This document shows positions 1 through 10,207 of a stretch of 64,000 bases of DNA, piece after piece. Position 1 is the stretch's first letter. The number at the start of each line of letters is the position of its first letter. Both the position numbers and the translations under genes were made by a program. Under the pieces are notes generated by a model. It searched no databases, had not been told where the DNA came from, and worked only from the letters and a program-made list of their open reading frames with translations. Origin of the DNA: Mayamaea pseudoterrestris (Eukaryota; Bacillariophyta; Bacillariophyceae; Sellaphorales; Sellaphoraceae); the NCBI GenBank assembly GCA_027923505.1, contig BROI01000015.1, positions 310,001-374,000 of the forward strand, in the 5' to 3' direction.

Positions 1-328
1 GCAAATGCGTCCAACAATGGCGTCATTTATGATCCCGATTGTGCATTGATCCCACTCGGGCCTCAACTTCAATGCAAGAGCGAGTTTCACGTTCTTGCTG
101 TATTGATCAGCCAATAACATTGATTGACTAATAGGTTGCCTTCGCAACATTTCTGTAAACTACAAGCTCTTCGTTAAGCCTGGTATCGGAGAATTGGATT
201 TGTCTACAGCCCTTCGCAGTCGATATGTAAGACGGAAACTTATTGGTCCTTTCGGAGTCGGTCGATGAGATTAACGCACAAAAATCAACCGAAAGCACGA
301 GTAAGCATCCAGCGACAGCCACATCAAA
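1..328. other. Intergenic, nothing recognised
   Basis: No reading frame here has a composition or motif I can support. The last part is presumably the promoter and 5' UTR of the gene starting at 329. Confidence 0.4.
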
Positions 329-1087
329 ATGGGTTTATCATCAGTTCAAAACTCTCCTTCGAGATCCAAGCAGTTTGAATTTGGTGCAAGTCTGACCTCG
401 CTCACAAGCGCAAATAGCCCCATGCCAATCATGCCTCGGCAGACGGTGCAGGCGCCGGTGGAAATTATGGGTTTGGAGCTGTTTCTTGGAGAGGCCGAAG
501 ATGATAGTGATTGCGATCCAGACTCGGGCAGCGAGAGTTCGTCCGACTATGACTCGTACGCTCCAGATTCTGTCGACCTCATGAAGCGAGCGCGAGGAGT
601 CAGCAGTAGGAAGAAGGAGGAACGTGACGAAGAAATGAATAAAGTGATCAACTCTGCCACTCAAGAGCCTTTGACTCGCTCTCGAGTTTTGCGTCGCGAT
701 TCTATCGATGATGACAGCCTGTACTCTTCGTTTGCCAATGACTCGCTGGATCTCCACCATCAGCGAACCGCAACGCTTGCTCATGACGAGGACGACATTT
801 CGGACAGCAATAGCAGCGAGTATGAAGACGATTTGGAGGACAGTCTACACTATGGATTCAAGAATCATCGTCTTTCCAAAAGCGACAGTGCGGACGTGTC
901 GGTGCTCGATAAAGCTCCCCGACGCAACTCGGTGCAATCGGGCAGCGACTACCATCCTTCCAAGGCCATGTACGACGACAAGATGAAGCGACGATCGTCC
1001 ATGGACAATGGTAACATGGTTGTCTTTTCGCCAGATGTTATGATTACTCAACACATTAACAACGGCGGAGCCAACGCGGCGGCGTAA
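329..1087 (+). CDS. Acidic, serine-rich protein of unknown function
   Basis: Single-exon frame of 252 residues. I do not recognise a domain. About residues 50-75 and 150-170 are Asp/Glu/Ser-rich, consistent with intrinsic disorder. Several R-R-x-S type sites (RRDS, RRNS, KRRSS) look like targets of basophilic (PKA/AGC-type) kinases, which is inference from motif only. No signal peptide or membrane segment is visible. The ATG is the first in a long open frame and lies downstream of a non-coding stretch. Long frames on the opposite strand (341-784, 845-1249) overlap it but have no domain-like composition and were treated as shadows. It is probably a lineage-specific regulatory or scaffold protein. 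Confidence 0.6.
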   Translation: MGLSSVQNSPSRSKQFEFGASLTSLTSANSPMPIMPRQTVQAPVEIMGLELFLGEAEDDSDCDPDSGSESSSDYDSYAPDSVDLMKRARGVSSRKKEERDEEMNKVINSATQEPLTRSRVLRRDSIDDDSLYSSFANDSLDLHHQRTATLAHDEDDISDSNSSEYEDDLEDSLHYGFKNHRLSKSDSADVSVLDKAPRRNSVQSGSDYHPSKAMYDDKMKRRSSMDNGNMVVFSPDVMITQHINNGGANAAA

Positions 1088-1797
1088 TTGAGAAGCAAGA
1101 AGCAACGAGACGAGAACAACGCACATATCAAATGATGGTTTGCACGATCGCACGATTGACATTTGACAGCATGGAAAGAAACAGCAGCAGCTGCAGCTAC
1201 CGGTACCTACTGGGGTGAGCGTATATAAGTTGATAGTGTTGATAGTCATGTCTAGTGTAATAAACTCCTTACTTTGTTTGTACTTGTAATTGATGTTTCT
1301 CTGCCATCGAAGGAAGAAGCAGCAACAGTTGCGCCGTCACATCCTCATTTTGGCGCTTCGGGCATATATATGGATGACGCAGTTTTCACTGGCACTCGTT
1401 TCTTGTTATAGCCTCATGACGCTGTTTTCACTGGCACTCGTTTTATAGTATAGCCTTTTGGCGCAGTTTTCACTGGCACTCGTTTCGCAATATTGCCTCA
1501 TGACGCTGTTTTCACTGGCACTCGTTTCACAAAAAGATTGGTGACGTAGTTTTCACTGGCACTCGTTTCATACTATTGCCTTGTGACGTAGTTTTCACTG
1601 GCACTCGTTTCATACTATTGCCTTATGACGCAGTTTTCACTGGCACTCGTTTCATACTATTGCCTTTGCACTACGACAACGTGGGACGAGGTTTCTTCCA
1701 CGGACCATTAGCTTGGATAAAGCAAGCAACGAACGAATCTGGACGAGACAGTTGTCAATCTACAGAAATCAAAGTCGTACAGACGACGATTATAAAC
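1088..1797 (+). promoter_or_regulatory. 3' flank of the acidic gene and upstream region of PPIP5K
   Basis: The interval holds a TACCGGTA motif at 1198-1205, a TATA-like stretch at about 1362-1371, and the seven-unit 42-bp minisatellite listed separately. The 130 bp between the array and the PPIP5K start at 1798 would be the core promoter and 5' UTR. A frame open from 1576 runs through the last array units into PPIP5K, but its first residues are just translated repeat. Confidence 0.5.
1376..1667 (+). repeat. 42-bp minisatellite, array 1 (7 units)
   Basis: Units start at 1376, 1418, 1460, 1502, 1543, 1585 and 1627. Each is 42 bp, except the fourth at 41. The core reads GTTTTCACTGGCACTCGTTT and is invariant in all seven; the 3' part varies (TATAGCC or TATTGCC). 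Each unit opens with a TGACG-type box: TGACGCAG, TGACGCTG, a variant TGGCGCAG, TGACGCTG, TGACGTAG twice, TGACGCAG. The same unit recurs at 37650 and 49553. There are no spacer/repeat features of CRISPR. Confidence 0.95.
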
Positions 1798-4700
1798 ATG
1801 GAAGACGAAGAACAGCTAAAATTGCCTCACTTGGTCGCTCAGGAGAGTAGCTTTTCAGGAGCAAACAACAATGATCTTGTCCCGCTTCCAGAGGACGAAG
1901 CGCTCGAGCCACCTCCACTGACAGAGCGAATCTCTGTATGTCAGGAGTTTCTTCCTGAAGCGGCATCTAAAGAAACAATTTCATCGTCTTCGACGTTAAT
2001 TGCGAGACCATCCATGATGAACTTGAGAATGGAGTCGACCGATTTCAGTGTGCAGCAGTTGGATCAAGACGCTTACGAAAACTTGCAGTCGAGTGATTCG
2101 AAAACGTCATCGCCCGTTCCAACATCTCCAGTGGAACCTGCTTCAGTCAAGAAACCCATGCTCAATTTTAATGGCAGACCTCCAACAACTGTCACCACTG
2201 TCACTACTTCTCCGACTCGTGCGTCAAAGAATTCCGCAGTTTCCAATGGTTCGTCTGCAACAAATGTAGCAGCAACAGCAACGGCTCCGCCACTTCCACC
2301 AACCTCACGCCACAAGAAGAATCAATCAAGTAAGCAGCTTCCATTCATTCCGGCAGCCGCATCGACGGTAGACTCAGTCGATCGAATACGACTTGGTATT
2401 TGCGCCATGGATAAAAAAGCACGAAGCAAACCCATGGCGGAAATACTCAGTCGACTCGACGAGGACTTGTACCAGGTTGTTTTCTTTGGAGATAGTGTTA
2501 TAATTAATGAGCCTATCGAAAATTGGCCGGTCGTGGACGTTGTCATTGCCTTTTTTAGCAAGGGATATCCATTGAATAAGGCCAAGGAATATGTTGCGCT
2601 TCGCAAGCCATACTGCGTCAATGATTTGGAGAACCAGCGACTCCTTCAGGATCGTCGACGCGTATACGACTTGTTGCAAGCATCTGGTATAGATGTTCCG
2701 CGACATGCGTTTCTGTCGAGAGACGGGTACGTCTCTACTGGCGTTGGCGACGGCAATGGCAATCAAGACAAGGAAGTTCAAGAGTTTGACGATCACATCG
2801 AAGTTAACGGTCTCACTATTCATAAACCTTTTGTCGAGAAGCCAGTCGATGCCGAGGATCACAATATTGCCATTTACTATCCCACTAGTGCCGGTGGTGG
2901 ATGCAAAAAGTTATTTCGCAAGATTGGTAATCGTTCGTCAGAATTCTATCCTGGGATCAATGACGTGCGTCGGGATGGAAGCTTTATTTACGAAGAATTT
3001 GTTGAAACCCAAGGTACAGACGTGAAAATGTATACCGTCGGGCCAGAGTATGGGCACGCCGAGGCTCGTAAGTCGCCGACGGTGGACGGCAAGGTGGAAC
3101 GCAACTCTGATGGAAAGGAGGTGCGGTTTCCAGTAATTTTAACGTCGCGGGAAAAGGAGATTGCGCGACGAATTGTTCTGGTGTTTAAGCAGTTTGTTTG
3201 TGGCTTTGATATTCTTCGCGTGCAAGAGGGTCATTCAGTTGTATCATATGTTTGCGATGTGAATGGGTGGTCGTTTGTCAAGAATAGTCGGTACGTATGT
3301 TCAAATTTAAGTCTAAGTTGCCGTGCAATACAAGAGGCGACTAAATACGTTGTGTTATATTTGCTACCATTTCGACACAGGAAATACTATGATGACTGTA
3401 GCCAAATCCTTTCGGAGCACATTCTGGCGCTCGTCAAGCCGAATAAGTTGCAGTCATTTTCCACTTTGGACCCACTGGTCAAGACTTGGATAAGAAACGA
3501 TGATCTTCACGAAGATGACAAGCGAAACAACAATACGTTCCTTTCACGCGCGGCTCGCATGCTTCAGGGCGAGCCGACCGAGATTGACGATGAAGAGGAA
3601 GACGAGCGCACTGCGGACAATGCGTCAGTGACGTCAACGTCAAGGATAAAAGAGCTACCACCGATGCCCGACGGAGGGTCGCCTAATCGTACAGGCTCAA
3701 CGGATTTGCTCTTGAATGCGGCAGCGACGCTAATGGAAGGGGCTCTGCCCGTGAGAGATCTTCCGAATGAGCTCACTAGTCAGCCAGCCTCTCTGGCACA
3801 TTCCGATGCCGGTTCTCCGAACGAGGAAACGCCATCACGTCTCAGATCTTCGCAAATTTCCGGATATCACCAGGAAGAGCTTCGATGCGTCATTGCTGTC
3901 ATTCGTCACGGCGATCGTTCCCCGAAACAAAAGATCAAGGTCGACATGACGGAGCCGCATATTTTAAGATTCTTCCACGATAACTGTGTCGGCGATTGCC
4001 AGAAAGATGTCAAGGTCAAGGCGAAGACGCCATTGACTGAATTTTTACGAGTTGTCCGCACGACGCTTGACGAGTTGAAGCAGCGGTCATCAGATCAAGA
4101 CTTGACGTTGCGGCACCAACTGACCCACATGCGCGATATTCTCGAGCGGTGGAAGATTGTTGGCTTAAATCGAAAGCTTCAAATCAAACCGAAAAAATTT
4201 GAAGAGTATGAAGACGAAAATGGTCAAACGAAGAAGCGATGCACCAAAGTGCAGCTGATATTAAAATGGGGAGGTAATTTGACTAAATTGGGAGAGAAGC
4301 AGTCCATTAATCTGGGTAAGCGATTCAGGCATGAAATGTATCCGGACGCCCCTGGCGGTGGTATACTTCGCCTGCATTCTACGTTCCGTCACGATTTAAA
4401 GATCAAGACGAGTGATGAAGGCCGTGTGATGAAGACAGCAGCTGCATTTGCCAAGGGACTTCTAGAGTTGGAGGGGGATCTTCCTCCGATACTTGTGTCG
4501 TTGGTGCACAAGGAGAAGGGTAGCATGCACATGCTCGATCCATCTGGAAACAAGGAAGTCAAGATGGAGCTTGACGTATGCAAAGAAAAGATAACAGCTA
4601 ATTTGCAACGCGATATCGATGTAGCTACAGCGTCCGAGGAAGATTTAGTGCTGCTTGGCGGTCCGAAGGAGCTGACGTCGTTGCGAGGCGCGCTTAAGGA

Positions 4701-6327
4701 GGTTGGCAATCCGAGAAAGATGCTGGAAAAGATTCATCGCACGATGGGCGAACTTCTTGAGCAGCTGGACGAGATGCTTGGCGCCATGGGTAGTGGCGAT
4801 GAGACGCGAATTGAAGGTGGCGAAGGACTTCGTGGTAACAACGAGGAAGACGTTGCCCTCAGTGGCGTTAAGCTTTACAAAGGCGAGACTTTGCTGGAAC
4901 TGACGGAGCGGTGGCGATTTATATACGACAGACTTTATGATTCAGAGACTGATCGATTTGACCTCAGTCGTATCCCAGATGTACATGACAATGTGCGATT
5001 TGAGTAAGTCTTTTACGAGTAGAAGCTTAACAACTCACACAATACTAACGTTGTTTATACATTCTTTCACAGCGTCCTTCATAATCCTCACATTGGTCTC
5101 TCATCGACCCTGCACCAGCTGTATGAGCTTGCCAAGGACATGGCTGACTGTGTTGTTCCGCAGGAGTATGGAACAACTGAACTGGAGAAATCGAGCGTAG
5201 GGCTCAAGATTTGCCATAGCCTGCTTGAAAAAATCAAGTGAGTATACAGTCGCTTATAGATATAAAAGTCATGTGTTTGCAATCTAACAATTCCTAATCG
5301 CTGCAACAGATATGACATTGGTGTTGCCAGAACGGACAATAACACAGACATGCGATACCTGATCAACATGGACTATAGCTTTGATTTGAACATAAACACC
5401 ATGGGCCGCCGCATTCGCACACGGCTCTACTTTAGCAGCGAAAGTCACTTGCATACGATTTTAAATGTGCTTCGCTTTGCGAAAAAAGACGGTACGCGAT
5501 CTTTGCTGTCCGAAGAAGGTATCGCCAAGCTCAATGCAACACCGGAGCTTTGTTACTTAACGCAGTTTGTGATGCGGGTGTTTGAAGACAGTCGTCGAGA
5601 CATGAACGATCCGAAACGATTCCGAGTGGAGATGCTTTTCAGCCCTGGAGCGACCGCAACCCCATTCCACATGAATGAGATGGATCGTGAAGCGGATGCA
5701 TCTCGATTTGATACCGCTCCCTTTGAGAATATTGGGCGAGACGATCTCACTTGTCAGGACGTTGAAGAATTCTTTGACTTGGCGATTTTGGCAGGTCGAT
5801 CTGCTGATCACGCAGAGAATGAGAAGGTGAACGTCTCCATGTCCGTAGAAGAGCCCGTGAAACAGAAGAAAGCTATGCTACCGTCGTCTAGCCCTGCAAA
5901 GCGCATCTCTTCTACGCCTCCACCTGTGGTAGCTGCTACTGGGGTGGCGACGAAAACTATTGGAATACCTGGCAAAAAGAAATCGGCAACAGTAAATGCT
6001 ATAGAAGATGCTACCGCAGGCGATGTGGAAAATGTAGAACGAAGAAATAAAGCGGTCGCGGACATGGCTTATTCGGATGGCCAGCCGAGTGTCCCTGATT
6101 CAAAGGTAGCTACTGTGGACGAATCGATTTCGTCGCCAGAGAGTGACGCATCTCAGGATGCTAAAGCAGACGAAATCAAAACCAGCGACGACAATGCATC
6201 CAAGTTTGCGTCACGTAAGTATTTCTGGAGCTGCGTTGGAATTGGTTGCTTCGCCCTGGGTGTCGCTTGCCTTGGAACCGCACTACACATGAGCCATGGA
6301 TCGCGACGCCGCCGGCATTGGCGATAG
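1798..6327 (+). CDS. PPIP5K: Inositol hexakisphosphate/diphosphoinositol-pentakisphosphate kinase (PPIP5K/Vip1 family), 4 exons
   Basis: Model join(1798..3290,3381..5003,5073..5237,5310..6327), 1432 residues; introns of 90, 69 and 72 nt are GT-AG. The family makes and removes the 1-pyrophosphate of InsP7/InsP8 with an N-terminal ATP-grasp kinase and a C-terminal histidine-phosphatase domain. Seen here: a disordered N-terminus (1-190); the kinase from about 195 (LGICAMDKKARSKPM, NEPIENWP, QDRRRVYDLL); splice joins restoring [21 protein letters not shown] and RFDVLHNPHIG; the phosphatase signature RHGDRSPKQK near 672, and RLHST-RHDLKI-SDEGRV further on. The start was set at 1798 because upstream codons are minisatellite. 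The first intron is a multiple of three without stops. The last about 36 residues hold a hydrophobic segment followed by RRRR, a possible tail anchor, which is unusual for this family. A GTAAGT at 6214 leaves some doubt about the very end. Confidence 0.93.
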
Positions 6328-6529
6328 AAAATGCGAGAATGCATATACCGTAGTTGTTTAGTTCCAATAATACAATAGCTGCTGATAGAATTATATTCTA
6401 CCATGGCAAGTAATGTTTATAATGAGCGATTGATTCGTTCGCCTGGCACTGAAAAGACATCACGTACGTCAGCTGACACTGATCTCGCATCCTTGCCATC
6501 AACAAGCTGCCAAAGATCCGATTTCTAGC

Positions 6530-8259
6530 ATGGCGTTCCATATTACAAGCCATAATAGAATGAGACTGATTCAACTGTGTGCTATTCTACTATGTTTTCT
6601 AGCTTATAGCGTCAAAATATGCGACTCGTTTCAATATACAGTCCGATCGCTTTCACAATTGTCCCACCGACGTCCTCCATGCTGTGAACCTGCCAGAAAT
6701 TGTTCCTTTCGGCTGCCCCGATACTCTCAACAACGCACCTTGCTCACCACAACGTCTCAAGATAACAATGAAGCCAGACTTTCTCCGATTCGTCGAGCTG
6801 TTAACAAGTTCAAGGCAAGACCAGGAACATACTTGCTCATTCCCTGCATTGCAGCCCTCGTCGGCTGGTTCACCAACTGGCTTGCCGTTCAAATGATATT
6901 CTATCCCATTCAGTTCCGAGGTATACCATTGTACATAAAACCAGAGACTCCGCTTGGTCTGATTGGATGGCAAGGTATCGTTCCATGCAAGACGCGACCC
7001 ATGACGATTGCCATGGTGAACATGGTCTCAACGCACTTGCTGACGGTCAAGGAAGCCTTTAGTCGACTCGATCCCAACAAAGTTGCCGAACTGCTTGCGC
7101 CTGAAGTGCCGACACTTGTTCAGGACATGGTGAACGACATTTTGCCCATGCGTTGGCTAAAAATCTTGCCCGGTCTGGATAACTTGAAGCAAGCCATCGT
7201 GCGACACTCAACGAAAGGATTTATTAAGGACTTGACCATTGGCATGCAGCAAAATATTGACTCTGTTTTTAATCTTCAAAACTGCGTCGTGAATCAAATG
7301 GTAAAGGATCGCAGCATGCTGGGTCAGCTGTTCACAAATTGCGGCAAGGCCGAGCTTGAGTTCTTAACAAATAGTGGTCTTTGGTTTGGTTTCGCCCTGG
7401 GCATCATTCAAATGGGAGTTGCGTTATTCTGGGAAAATCCATGGACGCTATCAGTAGGTGGTGGAATCGTTGGAAGTAAGTGATGGCCTGCCTGACAATT
7501 TTCTCGCCTTGAAACTATCAGATACACTGACATTTTTACTTTCCAGTGGCGACGAATTGGTTGGCACTCAAATGGATCTTTCAACCGGTCGATCCAACAA
7601 AGTTTGGACCCTTCATTTTACAAGGACAGTTTTTGAGACGACAAAAGGAGGTATCCGTGGAGTTTAGCAAGTTCTTTGCGTCAAAGATTCTGACTGCCGA
7701 CCGACTTTGGTCGTCCGTTCTTACCGATCCAGCGACGGCGCCAGCATTCGACAAGCTTTTCGAGTCGCACTTTCAAAAGTTCCTTCACAAAGTGACACGA
7801 GGCGTTCCACTTGGAATACGGTCGGAAACCTTGCGATTGGCAACGGCCAGAGCGGTCGGAAAACTGCCGAACTACCTGCCAATCATTTTTCCGTACATGG
7901 ATGAGACCTTGGGTTTGGAGCAAACGCTGCGGAAGCGCATGATAAAAATGACGAGCAAGCAATTTGAGCGCGTACTGCATCCTATTTTCGAGGAGGATGA
8001 GCTGACATTGATTTTAGCTGGAGCCGTCCTTGGCTTTGCAGCAGGCCTTGTGCAACAGGGACTTGAGACGGGTGCTATTTCAATGCCCAACGTATGGAAG
8101 CCGCTTCGGCAAAATGTCATTGCCTTTGTACAGTCACCACGACAACAAAGCAAAACAATTGTAGAGGGAACCTGCAAAAGAATAAGGAGGCCATTCCAAC
8201 GGTGGTTCGGCTCGCCTGGATTGGACGATCCAGATGGGACATCGAATGGAATAAACTAA
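6530..8259 (+). CDS. DUF445 family membrane protein, probably plastid-targeted, 2 exons
   Basis: Model join(6530..7475,7547..8259), 552 residues; the intron of 71 nt restores GGIVGMATNWLALKWIF. DUF445 (YjiN/YheB-like) proteins are membrane proteins of unknown biochemical role. Both family hallmarks are present: VGWFTNWLAVQMIF near residue 110 and MATNWLALKWIF after the splice, plus a C-terminal hydrophobic stretch (LILAGAVLGFAAGL). The N-terminus begins with a hydrophobic signal sequence (LIQLCAILLCFLAYSV), ending in C-D-S then F at 34. An aromatic residue directly after the predicted signal-peptidase site is the established mark of plastid import in diatoms and relatives. A second Met at residue 11 would also give a good signal peptide. 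Plastid location is inferred. Confidence 0.85.
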
Positions 8260-8431
8260 TACAAACCAGCAGCTCTATCGCGCCGCTATTTAAACTAAAA
8301 GGCATTGTTAGCTTACGTGACTACCTTCTCAATTAGCTTACCGGTACGTAGCGGTGAGAATCATCGTCGTCGTCGTAATTCGTCGAAACGTCCATAACGA
8401 TGTACTAGTAAATGACGAATGCATGCTTTGC

Positions 8432-9895
8432 CTATCCAAACCACTTTGGCTTCTTCGTAGCTTTCTTGCTCGCATCATTGCTATTGCTGCTCGCCGCATC
8501 GCCCATTCTCGGCTTACCTCCCATCATGCGTTGCAACAATGCTTCCTCTCGAGAGACTATTGTAGTCTGTTTGCCATCCTTTGCATCCTTAGTCAATGCT
8601 ACACCTGCACCAGCACCTTCTGCGCTACTCGCGTCTGCAACAGCTTTCCCAACTGGAAAATCCATAGTTCGCACCACGAACAAGTGGGATCGAAGTTCGA
8701 GCACCGCAGAGCTGAACACCTTGGCCGCCGGCACCAAGCCTTCCTGCTCGAGCGTGAGGTTATCGTCTAATACTCGCCGTGGCGGCGTAAGAAACAAATC
8801 AAACAGTGGCAGTGATATCAACGGGGCAGTCCCGTCCATGGCAACATCTCCATCCACGTCAATTGCCGTCGATGATGCATTCGCATTAGCATCACCGAGT
8901 ATTAAACACTCCTTGATTAAACTCTCCTTGACTGCTCCCACTGTTTCAGACGGCAAGAATTTTCCAACCAACTTGATTCCATTTGGAAATTGTATTGTAA
9001 CGGTAGCTTGTTTGTAGACGCGCTGGCGCTCCAATGTTTTTAAATCGCGCATGGCCTTGGTTGAAAATTGCTCACGCTCCCTTGCCGCAACCATTTGCCG
9101 TTGCAGTCGCTGTGCAATCAAAGACGCGTCGGATCCAGTGGATGCAGAAGTATCGTTCCCAGAAATAAGCAAATCTTCTTGATTATTGTTGCTTGGGATG
9201 GGCATGGCTTGTCCAGAATGCAGCGCCATCCAATCGCGAGGCGGTGGTTGTTTGCGAGCAGCCTTTTCCAGCTCCTCCTTTTGTTGCTGTAGTTTCAACA
9301 GCTTGGCTTCCGTCGGTGAAATGTAATTCACGTCTGGTTTTGACGTCTCAAGTCCAGCGGCGTGCGCGTTGGCATCAAAGCGATGACCCGCGTATGGATT
9401 GAATGAAAAGTTGTGACCACCGGTACTAGCTGCTGCTGATTGCGAACCATTGAGTGTGGCATGCGTAATCGTTGGAGGCGCAATCAAGGGAGGCAATTGA
9501 TTCGGATCAATGTGCAAATCTCGAATGGCTCGAGTTTGTAAGAGTCGACGTGCCGTGAGTAAATGGTTGGTGCTTTCATTGACCAGAACAAGTCGTTCCT
9601 CGCCAACGCGACTAAGCAACGGCGGATCCGACATGACTTGGAATCCGCAAGCGAGAAGAAAATCGACGCCTCCTCGTCTAGCGATGATTTTCTGCTGAAT
9701 GAATTTATTCTCCATCTTGAGCGTCCGAACCTTGTCATCGGCTGGCTTGGAAATGATATTGTCAAGAATCGTGATGAAGGTATTCAATGTGGACTTGCTA
9801 TCAGCATCAAAATTGTTCGAAAGGAGAATGTCAAGGGCAGCGTCCAATGCCGCGACAGATAGTGATGAAGGAGCATCAAACACCGTAGAAGTCAT
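8432..9895 (-). CDS. PUB and UBX domain protein (CDC48/p97 cofactor)
   Basis: Single exon, 487 residues. The N-terminus (about 10-120) has the pattern of a PUB domain (a helical repeat with TFITILDNIISKP and RGGVDFLLACGF), which in other proteins binds the C-terminal tail of CDC48/p97. About 295-410 resembles a UBX domain (TVTIQFPNGIKLVGKF, then LFLTPPRRVLDDNLTLEQEGLVPAAKVF), with an acidic insertion. The protein ends in KPKWFG, like the PKW ending of several UBX proteins. The middle is low-complexity with a short charged helix (KLLKLQQQKEELEKAARK). Expected role: adaptor in ubiquitin-dependent extraction or degradation. The gene is divergent from the nucleoporin gene across 312 bp. Confidence 0.82.
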   Translation of the reverse strand: MTSTVFDAPSSLSVAALDAALDILLSNNFDADSKSTLNTFITILDNIISKPADDKVRTLKMENKFIQQKIIARRGGVDFLLACGFQVMSDPPLLSRVGEERLVLVNESTNHLLTARRLLQTRAIRDLHIDPNQLPPLIAPPTITHATLNGSQSAAASTGGHNFSFNPYAGHRFDANAHAAGLETSKPDVNYISPTEAKLLKLQQQKEELEKAARKQPPPRDWMALHSGQAMPIPSNNNQEDLLISGNDTSASTGSDASLIAQRLQRQMVAAREREQFSTKAMRDLKTLERQRVYKQATVTIQFPNGIKLVGKFLPSETVGAVKESLIKECLILGDANANASSTAIDVDGDVAMDGTAPLISLPLFDLFLTPPRRVLDDNLTLEQEGLVPAAKVFSSAVLELRSHLFVVRTMDFPVGKAVADASSAEGAGAGVALTKDAKDGKQTTIVSREEALLQRMMGGKPRMGDAASSNSNDASKKATKKPKWFG

Positions 9896-10207
9896 ACTGG
9901 AGTGTAACTTTGAAGTGTGAGTTTATGTGCTTGATTGTTTTGATACTGTAGTTGAAAGTAAAGGAAGCGTAACGATTATACACGAGCCGCGGCACCATGG
10001 TCGAGTCGCATTCAGACGCGCGCATGAAAACTAGTTACGGGAGTGAAAACGGGCTCAGTACCCGTCGTTGGCGCATCGCCATGGATGCAGCAGCGACACA
10101 ATGATGAAAAAAGCCGCAGCAGGAGCACGCAAGCAACTTGTTTCATCTTGCAGCTACTATTTAAAGTATCATCTAGCATTTATTCTATAGGGTTCGAGTG
10201 AATTATC
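9896..10207. promoter_or_regulatory. Divergent promoter between UBX cofactor and nucleoporin genes
   Basis: A 312-bp gap separates two start codons pointing away from each other. A TATTTAAAG stretch at about 10158 lies some 50 bp before the nucleoporin ATG. No other clear element is seen. Confidence 0.45.

Noticed and set aside
341-784. 147-residue minus-strand frame opposite the acidic protein
   Set aside because: Composition is the mirror of the plus-strand codon bias; no domain, no start context.
1376-1667. CRISPR-like array
   Set aside because: Units are contiguous with variable halves, no unique spacers, eukaryotic context.
1576-1797. N-terminal extension of PPIP5K (VVFTGTRFILLP repeats)
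   Set aside because: It is the translated minisatellite; the unit is 42 bp, so any stop-free frame stays open. The conserved protein is well served by the ATG at 1798.
6214-6327. Intron starting at GTAAGT in the PPIP5K tail
   Set aside because: The frame codes for a convincing hydrophobic segment with a basic end, and no clearly better downstream exon was found. Kept only as a doubt.
10180-10207. tRNA B-box-like GGTTCGAGT before the nucleoporin gene
   Set aside because: No cloverleaf can be drawn around it; it lies in the 5' UTR.
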